NCBI GenBank assembly: GCA_002505685.1
Contig: DAVT01000106.1
Span: 1-5,708 of the forward strand
Direction of reading: 5' to 3'
DNA: 5,708 bases
Source of the DNA: Euryarchaeota archaeon UBA501
GTDB taxonomy: Archaea; Thermoplasmatota; Poseidoniia; Poseidoniales; Thalassarchaeaceae
The translations under genes were made by a program, and so were the position numbers. Shown piece by piece: positions 1-4,369 of this stretch (the stretch's first letter is position 1; the number at the start of each line of letters is the position of its first letter). Below the pieces are notes generated by a model. It did no database searches. It was given only the letters and a program-made list of their open reading frames with translations, and was not told the origin of the DNA.

Positions 1-198
1 GGTGAGGAATTGTTGGTTGATTGGTGCCAACGAAGTTTGGCGCATTCTCATCTCGCCTTGTTGGTGTGTCATGCTGCATGGATTCGGGCGAAGCGCCCTC
101 CGTTGTCTCCCGTTCTCATCGATTTATTTCGGAACATCGACTACCCTGATGGTGATTCCTTGTTGGTTCGGGTTCGCGATCAGATGCTAAATTCCTGA
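1..198 (+). CDS. C-terminal end of an unrecognised protein (5' partial)
   Basis: An open frame enters at base 1 and stops at TGA 196-198, giving 65 visible residues. There is no reason to place a start inside the window, although an ATG is present at 10, so this is read as the tail of a longer upstream gene. The visible part has a hydrophobic helical stretch around the motif LALLVCHAAWI, then a Pro- and Arg-containing turn (AKRPPLSP), and ends in a mixed segment with YPDGDSLLVRVRDQ. There is no clear transmembrane run. I do not recognise the family from this tail. The next gene lies in the same frame 36 bases on and could be co-transcribed. Codon use resembles the neighbours, which supports real coding. 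Confidence 0.6.
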   Translation, partial: GEELLVDWCQRSLAHSHLALLVCHAAWIRAKRPPLSPVLIDLFRNIDYPDGDSLLVRVRDQMLNS

Positions 199-200
199 GC

Positions 201-219
201 GAACAGTGAAGGGCTGTTC
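201..219 (+). other. Stem-loop just after a stop codon
   Basis: GAACAG (201-206) and CTGTTC (214-219) form a perfect 6-bp inverted repeat with a 7-base loop, two bases after the TGA at 196-198. A second CTGTTC follows at 221-226, so the left arm has two possible partners. There is no U-tract, so it is not a typical intrinsic terminator. It could be a processing or pausing hairpin between two cistrons, or chance. Confidence 0.35.
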
Positions 220-234
220 CCTGTTCGTGGTTGT

Positions 235-444
235 ATGGTCGAGAGGTTCCTTGAGGCAGATGACCCTGTGCTTGAAGAGGTTCTGCAATGGACTGTCAAA
301 CGTGATGCTGCCGATATTCAGCAACTCCTTGAGTGGTTACCAAATGCTGCCAATCGGCGTGACCAAAAAGCCCTATTCAATCGTGCGCAGGAACTCATGT
401 GTGAACTTGAGGCTGCGATGAATGAACTCAACCAATTGAGTTAG
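235..444 (+). CDS. Small acidic helical protein, unknown function
   Basis: A 69-residue protein that I do not recognise. It starts at the first ATG in this frame (235) and stops at TAG 442-444, eight bases before the MobA-like start. The sequence is strongly helical and acidic: residues 1-35 hold VERFLEADDPVLEEVLQW and a second helix ending QQLLEWLP, and residues 44-69 form an amphipathic segment (ALFNRAQELMCELEAAMNEL) that could be a short coiled coil. There is no signal peptide, membrane helix or cysteine motif. Codons are purine-first biased (GAG, GAT, GCT, GCC), as in real genes here. No Shine-Dalgarno precedes the ATG. The frame stays open for the 12 codons back to the upstream TGA. A role as a small partner or adaptor protein would be a guess. 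Confidence 0.65.
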   Translation: MVERFLEADDPVLEEVLQWTVKRDAADIQQLLEWLPNAANRRDQKALFNRAQELMCELEAAMNELNQLS

Positions 445-447
445 GTG
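443..447 (+). promoter_or_regulatory. Shine-Dalgarno site of the MobA-like gene
   Basis: AGGTG sits five bases before ATG 453 and overlaps the stop of the 69-residue gene (442-444). It is the clearest ribosome binding site in the window. It fixes the start of the downstream gene and suggests that the two genes are translated from one message. Confidence 0.55.
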
Positions 448-452
448 TCCCT

Positions 453-1019
453 ATGTATCCTGCTCTAATTTTGGCAGGAGGGGCATCGAAGCGCATGGGT
501 AAACAAAAGGCTACGATGTTGATAGATGGTGTACAGATGGTTGTACGCGTTGCTCACGCTCTACGGGACGGGGGTTGTTCGACTATCTATGTCGCTGTAC
601 GGGATGGTCACCAGAGATTGGAATTGATGGGTTCACTAGCCCACCTAAATGATGTTGAATTTTTCTTGGATGATGGGGTAGAGAGAAGTGCAAAGGCGGG
701 GCTGAAATCGGCGTTGCAAATTTGTCAATCTCGAGGTGTCTCTAGAATCCAATTGGCACCATGTGATACGCCATGGATAGAAGGGGGTATCTTTGAACGT
801 TTGAGAAATGAAAGTCACGCAGTGGTTATTCCACGGGCGATACGCTTGCAACCTCTGCTCGCATTGATTGAAGTGGATTTGGTCCTCAAAGCGATTCTGA
901 GTGCGAAGCATCGTGATTCCTTGACACGAATCTTGCGAACAGTACCAAACATGGTTATCGATTTTGAGAATGATGGGCCGTTTCGGAACGTCAATTCGCC
1001 AAATGATGCTGATTCCTAA
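453..1019 (+). CDS. mobA: MobA-type molybdenum cofactor nucleotidyltransferase
   Basis: A 188-residue member of the MobA/MobA-like NTP transferase family (GT-A-type Rossmann fold). The best-known member transfers GMP from GTP to molybdopterin in the cytoplasm to make the guanine dinucleotide cofactor; the relative MocA transfers CMP. Visible motifs are the nucleotide-binding loop LAGGASKRMGKQKA at residues 7-20 (Gly9, Gly10, Arg14, Met15, Gly16, Lys19), the metal-binding APCDTPW at 102-108 (Asp105), the RLQPLLAL segment at 131-138 and the C-terminal NVNSPND at 179-185, equivalent to the family's NINTPED. Length matches the usual 190-200 residues, so the gene looks complete. ATG 453 is supported by the SD site at 443-447 and by the conserved motif beginning at residue 7. 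Its stop TAA (1017-1019) overlaps the stop of convergent purN. No other cofactor gene is visible, so MobA, MocA or a different nucleotidyl acceptor cannot be separated; the family call is firm, the substrate less so. Confidence 0.8.
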   Translation: MYPALILAGGASKRMGKQKATMLIDGVQMVVRVAHALRDGGCSTIYVAVRDGHQRLELMGSLAHLNDVEFFLDDGVERSAKAGLKSALQICQSRGVSRIQLAPCDTPWIEGGIFERLRNESHAVVIPRAIRLQPLLALIEVDLVLKAILSAKHRDSLTRILRTVPNMVIDFENDGPFRNVNSPNDADS

Positions 1020-1750
1020 TCATGTTCGATTTCTCCGGCAGCGAAGGCATCAATCACTTCTGGATACAACTGATGTTCGAGTTTTTTTACCCGTTCAGCT
1101 AGTGATTGTTCGTCATCATCGGGTAGAACTGATAGTTCCCTTTGTGCGAGAATTGGGCCCGTGTCCATGCCTTCGTCTACCAAATGAACCGTGCAGCCAG
1201 TCACTGTCGCGCCGTCTGCCAATGCATCTCTATGCGCGTGAATGCCTGGATATTTAGGGAGTAAAGAAGGATGAATGTTCAGCAACTTACCCGCCCATTC
1301 TTGAACAAAGAATGGAGAAAGGATGCGCATGTAACCTGAGAGAATGATCGCTTCGACATCGTGTTCAGCCAGTACGGACATAACGCGAGTTTCATGCTCA
1401 ACGCGGCGCTCTGTAGGAGTGGGTATCGATTTGTCAATCTCGATTGTGGCGGTTGTAACTCCATGTGCGTGGGCCTTGGCCAATCCTGCAACGCCGGGTT
1501 GATTGGATACAACGAGCACGGTTTGATGGAGGCAAGTTCCTGAACTCTGGTGTTGAAGGAGGGCTTCCATGCCTGAACCCGAGCCGGAAATGAAAACGGC
1601 CAAACGGATGGGGTCGTCAACAGAGCCGGTGCGAATTAGGATGCCCCCTTGATTTGGGGCAGTGGTTGGTTCCTGAAGAGGGTTGGCTTGAGGCGAAGAG
1701 TCAAAGCGAGATGGTTCGGCAACAGAGCATGGGCGAGCGATTGGACTCAT
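1016..1750 (-). CDS. purN: Phosphoribosylglycinamide formyltransferase (PurN)
   Basis: Cytoplasmic GAR transformylase. It moves the formyl group of 10-formyl-tetrahydrofolate to glycinamide ribonucleotide, the third step of de novo purine synthesis. The core begins near residue 48 (IRLAVFISGSGSG). The catalytic triad is visible as Asn158 and His160 in LLNIHPSLLPKYPG and Asp196 in MDTGP; SGYMRILSP (138-146) and HRDAL (173-177) are also typical. In the phosphate loop SGSGSGMEAL (55-64) the Asn of the usual GSN is Gly60. The protein has 244 residues against about 210 for a typical PurN. The surplus is a roughly 45-residue Pro/Ser/Gln-rich N-terminal extension of no recognisable domain. ATG 1750 is the only ATG or GTG before the core; a TTG at residue 50 would remove most of the extension but starts very close to strand 1. 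The extension overlaps the 5' end of the divergent DUF454 gene, and the 3' end overlaps mobA by four bases. Function is secure, the start is not. Confidence 0.93.
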   Translation of the reverse strand: MSPIARPCSVAEPSRFDSSPQANPLQEPTTAPNQGGILIRTGSVDDPIRLAVFISGSGSGMEALLQHQSSGTCLHQTVLVVSNQPGVAGLAKAHAHGVTTATIEIDKSIPTPTERRVEHETRVMSVLAEHDVEAIILSGYMRILSPFFVQEWAGKLLNIHPSLLPKYPGIHAHRDALADGATVTGCTVHLVDEGMDTGPILAQRELSVLPDDDEQSLAERVKKLEHQLYPEVIDAFAAGEIEHD

Positions 1751-2217
1751 TAGATGCCATCGTCGAGAGATATTGTGTCGCCAACAGTCCTGCCAAAAGT
1801 AAGCTCTACATTGGGCTCGGATTCCTGTTCGTTATCTTCGCAGTCATTGGAATATGGGTGCCTGGCTGGCCAACTGTTTCTTGGGCGGTTCCCGCCGCTT
1901 TCCTGTTCTCGATGTCCAGTGAATCCATGTTTAGGTGGGTCCTGACAAATCGGTTTTTTGGCGTGGCCATGTTTGAGTATTATGCAACTGGGAAAACAAT
2001 CCCGAAGCATGCAAAACTTGGAGTGATGGGTTTGATTTCATTGATGTCGTTCACTTCTGCAACCTTTGTTTGGTACGTTTCAACATTGGGAGATGGGGAA
2101 ATCACTGACCCGGGTTCTTGGAATGGTACCGACCCTGGATATGGGGCAATCACAATCCTTCTTGTCGGAATGGTTGGTGTTTGGTGGTTATACGCCAAGG
2201 TCAAAACTCGTGAGTAA
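1729..2217 (+). CDS. DUF454 (YbaN-type) inner-membrane protein
   Basis: A small integral membrane protein of the DUF454/YbaN family, whose function is not established. From ATG 1729 it has 162 residues. A polar N-terminus (1-24) is followed by a helix at about 26-44, the family's signature turn VPGWPTV (44-50), a second helix (about 51-62), and the signature region SMSSESMFRWVLTNRFFGVAMFEYY, which corresponds to the usual 'SS..f..WLl.n..fG..i..w', then GKTIPKHAK (88-96). Further helices lie at about 97-117 and 139-156, with a Gly/Asp/Pro-rich loop between (121-138). E. coli YbaN is about 125 residues, so the loop and last helix make this one longer. Starts at ATG 1711 or TTG 1654 are also in frame but overlap purN further; 1729 is chosen as the smallest overlap (22 bases) that keeps an ATG. 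No Shine-Dalgarno is evident. The ACT gene follows 32 bases on, so the two may be co-transcribed. Confidence 0.8.
   Translation: MGERLDSLDAIVERYCVANSPAKSKLYIGLGFLFVIFAVIGIWVPGWPTVSWAVPAAFLFSMSSESMFRWVLTNRFFGVAMFEYYATGKTIPKHAKLGVMGLISLMSFTSATFVWYVSTLGDGEITDPGSWNGTDPGYGAITILLVGMVGVWWLYAKVKTRE
1768..1776 (-). promoter_or_regulatory. Possible TATA-like element for purN
   Basis: Read on the minus strand, ACAATATCT lies 18-26 bases before ATG 1750 and is the only AT-rich box near it. If the organism is archaeal with short or absent leaders, it could be a box A element, though slightly close to the start. It lies inside the divergent DUF454 gene. Weak evidence from position and composition only. 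Confidence 0.2.
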
Positions 2218-2249
2218 TCGACAACAATCTTCGGCAGATTGAAAGCAAA

Positions 2250-2612
2250 ATGGCTTGTCAAGCAGCCATGAACGAGTTTCTAATCAATTTGGAAGACAAG
2301 CCGGGGGCCATGGCAGAATGTTGTGAGGTCATCGGAGAGGCTGGAATCAATATCTTGGCCGGTGCGGGAATTGCAAGCTCAACTGCCGCTGTCGTCATTG
2401 TCACAGACGATGCTGAAGGAACAAAGGGGGCGCTGGACTCAATTGGTGTGACTTTTACCATGCGTCCACTTGAGACAGCAGTATTGCATCACTCTCCTGG
2501 TTCACTAGGGGTATTCACGCGCAGTTTGGCTGAGAACGGAATCAATCTTCAATCACTTTTCATCATGAAAACGGATGGAGAGGATGTTCACATCGGCTAT
2601 TCTACTGCTTGA
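2250..2612 (+). CDS. Tandem ACT-domain protein, second domain short
   Basis: A 120-residue soluble protein made of ACT domains, which usually bind amino acids or small ligands at dimer interfaces and regulate enzymes or transcription. ACT 1 covers about residues 8-72: strand EFLINLEDKPG, helix AMAECCEVIGEAG, strand INILAGAGI, strand AAVVIVTDD, helix and strand ALDSIGVTFTM. ACT 2 begins about 76 (TAVLHHSPGSLGVFTRSL...) with the same 'PG(S/A)L' turn and 'ENGINL' helix end, but the protein stops right after its third strand (DVHIGYSTA), so the second helix and fourth strand are missing. No catalytic domain is attached. ATG 2268 (residue 7, MNEFLIN) is an equally good start because the fold begins there. 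It lies 32 bases after the DUF454 gene and one base from the convergent helicase stop. The ligand cannot be told from the sequence. Confidence 0.8.
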   Translation: MACQAAMNEFLINLEDKPGAMAECCEVIGEAGINILAGAGIASSTAAVVIVTDDAEGTKGALDSIGVTFTMRPLETAVLHHSPGSLGVFTRSLAENGINLQSLFIMKTDGEDVHIGYSTA

Positions 2613-2613
2613 A

Positions 2614-3930
2614 TTAACGGCGTTGTCGTCGCGGGTTTCGGCGCTTTCCTGTCGGACGTCCACCTCTTGGATTGGCACCGCGTTTTGAGCGGCGATCGTC
2701 CTTGCGACGATTGGATTTACCATGATATCTGGCTCTCTTCGCATCACGCTTGGGTTTGCGTGGTTTGCTTTTTTGCCGTGGAGGTGGGATGTATTGAACA
2801 TCGTACTTTGGCAAGTCATTGAAATCTGGTGGTCTGAACTTCACAAAAATACCGACTTCTTTCTGCAAGTTACTGCACATCTTTTTCTGAGGGTTTTGTA
2901 CAAGAGAAACTACTGTGCCTGCTGAACCAGCACGAGCAGTTCTTCCACTCCGGTGTTTGTACGCCTTACCATTTTCAGGAGGGTCGTAGTGGATGACGCA
3001 ATTGATTCCCTCTACATCGATTCCTCGGGCTGCCACATCGGTCGCAATCAATGCCATACAGTGGCCTTCGACGAATTTGGCCATTGCTCTATCACGCTTT
3101 TTCTGATCCAGCCCTCCGTGAAGAACCGATACGCCAATGCCCTCTTCGGTCAATTCGCCTCCAACTCGGTCTGCTCCTCGGCGGGTACGGCAAAATACCA
3201 CTGTTTTCCCGCATTTTCGGATAATCTCTGAAGCGATGCTTGGTTTCATTGAACTTTTCATGAGCCAGAAGAAATGCTCCATGCTGTCCATACTGACTTC
3301 TTTCGGTCCTATTTCGATGGTCACTGGATTGTGAAGATATTGCTGAACAAGGTCAGCGACTTCGTCATCTAAAGTAGCACTGAATAGCACTGTTTGGCGA
3401 TTTGGTGCGCATTGATCTAGAATCTTACAGACCGGTTCCATGAACCCCATATCTGCCATTCGATCGGCTTCATCGAGAACAACTGTTCCCACGTCTTCCA
3501 AACTAAGTGCTCCATGGTCAAGTAAGTCAAGTAGCCTTCCCGGGCAAGCAACTACGATGTCGGTGCCTCTTGAGAGTGCCTTACGTTGGCGTCCATAGGG
3601 CACCCCTCCATAGATTGCCAATACCTCTAGATCAAACGTCGCTGCGAGTGGTGTCAATACATTGGCGATTTGCTCTGCAAGCTCGCGTGTTGGTGATAGA
3701 ATCAATGATGTTGGGAATTCGGGGTCGGCACGGAGTGTGCGTGTAATCAATGGCAATCCAAAGGCCAAGGTTTTGCCCGAACCTGTCGGTGCTCGGCAAC
3801 AGATATCGTTGCCCATCATCGCATCTGGTATCGATTCTCGTTGAACCTCGAAAGGTTCCGTGATACCCATTTCCTTCAGCGTATTGACAAGGCCGGGGTC
3901 GACGCCTAAGTCATAGAAACTAACGTCCAT
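2614..3930 (-). CDS. DEAD-box ATP-dependent RNA helicase with basic tail
   Basis: A 438-residue superfamily 2 DEAD-box helicase that unwinds or remodels RNA using ATP; likely roles are ribosome assembly or RNA turnover in the cytoplasm. All core motifs are present in order: isolated Phe5 with the Q motif (Gly22 to Gln30), motif I APTGSGKT 47-54, Ia PTRELAEQ 80-87, GG 108-109, Ib PGRLLD 130-135, II DEAD 153-156, III SAT 184-186, IV VVFCRT 244-249, V ATDVAARGID 296-305 and VI HRSGRTARAG 326-335. Domain 1 spans about 1-205 and domain 2 about 215-375. Residues 385-438 form a disordered tail in which 27 of 54 residues are Arg or Lys, as expected for nonspecific RNA binding. ATG 3930 is right for the Q motif spacing; no clear SD precedes it. 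It has the general look of the RhlE/CsdA-type group, but the paralogue cannot be named. It follows the small membrane-protein gene by 50 bases. Confidence 0.95.
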   Translation of the reverse strand: MDVSFYDLGVDPGLVNTLKEMGITEPFEVQRESIPDAMMGNDICCRAPTGSGKTLAFGLPLITRTLRADPEFPTSLILSPTRELAEQIANVLTPLAATFDLEVLAIYGGVPYGRQRKALSRGTDIVVACPGRLLDLLDHGALSLEDVGTVVLDEADRMADMGFMEPVCKILDQCAPNRQTVLFSATLDDEVADLVQQYLHNPVTIEIGPKEVSMDSMEHFFWLMKSSMKPSIASEIIRKCGKTVVFCRTRRGADRVGGELTEEGIGVSVLHGGLDQKKRDRAMAKFVEGHCMALIATDVAARGIDVEGINCVIHYDPPENGKAYKHRSGRTARAGSAGTVVSLVQNPQKKMCSNLQKEVGIFVKFRPPDFNDLPKYDVQYIPPPRQKSKPRKPKRDAKRARYHGKSNRRKDDRRSKRGANPRGGRPTGKRRNPRRQRR

Positions 3931-3939
3931 TCGATTCCC

Positions 3940-3970
3940 CGTGTGCAGCGCGCACGCTGGGCTATTTGAA
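3940..3970 (-). promoter_or_regulatory. Helicase upstream region: AT-rich box plus near-palindrome
   Basis: This is most of the longest gap between genes. On the minus strand TTCAAATAGC (3970-3961) is a TATA-like box 31-40 bases before ATG 3930. Next to it, 3956-3940 is a 17-bp near-palindrome with 4-bp perfect outer arms (CGTG/CACG) and two imperfect inner positions. An overlapping 5-bp stem CAGCG/CGCTG with a 4-base loop lies at 3946-3959. It could be a promoter with an operator or a leader hairpin, giving the helicase its own transcription. No experimental or comparative support is available. Confidence 0.25.
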
Positions 3971-3980
3971 CAGGCCTGTG

Positions 3981-4361
3981 CTATTCTTGCGCGTCCGTGT
4001 CATTGCCATCGCGTTTCCAGTAGTTCCAGCCAGCAAAAGGTAGGCTCCAAAAAGCACCCCCTACTGCAGCCAGTGGAATCAACACCAACCACTCAGGACC
4101 CATGTCCGGTCCACCAAAGGCGGCCCCAAAAACTGGAATTATGAATGTGAAGAAAGAGGTTGGAATCAATTGTGCTAAATTGGTTTGATCTGGTTTGAAT
4201 TTCTTTATCGCCATGGGCGGAATCAAGATTATTGCCAAGAACGAAAGCATCGCAACTTCAAATCCAATTTCAGTCACAGAGCTAATCACATTGATAATCA
4301 TCAGTATGGCCATTATCGCTCCATTGATTGAACCGAATAATAGAGTTCTTTTCCAATACAT
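3981..4361 (-). CDS. Small four-helix membrane protein, unknown function
   Basis: A 126-residue protein that I do not recognise. Hydrophobic segments predict four membrane helices at about 8-27, 34-52, 65-83 and 91-112. A basic loop (KKFKPDQ, 53-59) lies between helices 2 and 3, a Gly/Pro-rich loop (GGPDMGPE, 83-90) between 3 and 4, and a polar acidic tail (DGNDTDAQE) ends the chain. No signal peptide, catalytic motif or metal-binding set is visible. ATG 4361 is chosen; a GTG at 4370 would add three residues and overlap the purH stop by one base (TAGTG). Either way it follows purH directly and is probably on the same message, but nothing ties it to purine synthesis. It could be a lineage-specific membrane protein; the arrangement of two short helical hairpins is generic. 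Confidence 0.7.
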   Translation of the reverse strand: MYWKRTLLFGSINGAIMAILMIINVISSVTEIGFEVAMLSFLAIILIPPMAIKKFKPDQTNLAQLIPTSFFTFIIPVFGAAFGGPDMGPEWLVLIPLAAVGGAFWSLPFAGWNYWKRDGNDTDAQE

Positions 4362-4369
4362 CGTGACCA

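Noticed and set aside
196..219. Selenocysteine insertion at the TGA with the following hairpin
   Set aside because: The stem is only 6 bp with a 7-base loop, the fragment shows no redox-type motif near the TGA, and an ordinary start codon follows for the next gene. Kept only as a low-level alternative.
645..911. Minus-strand open frame inside the MobA-like gene
   Set aside because: It is antisense to conserved MobA motifs, has no recognisable domain and its codon use is unlike its neighbours.
1750..2010. Minus-strand open frame within the DUF454 gene that ends at the purN start
   Set aside because: It runs antisense to the DUF454 signature region, with many Pro, Cys and His residues and no domain. 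The ATG/TAA contact with purN is coincidental.
2612..2660. Intrinsic terminator between the ACT gene and the helicase
   Set aside because: No GC-rich stem followed by a T-run is present on either strand at the junction.
2953..3231. Plus-strand open frames within the helicase gene (also at 3507-3746 and 2722-2925)
   Set aside because: They are the reverse complement of highly conserved helicase motifs IV-VI and I-II, so they are shadows of the real gene.
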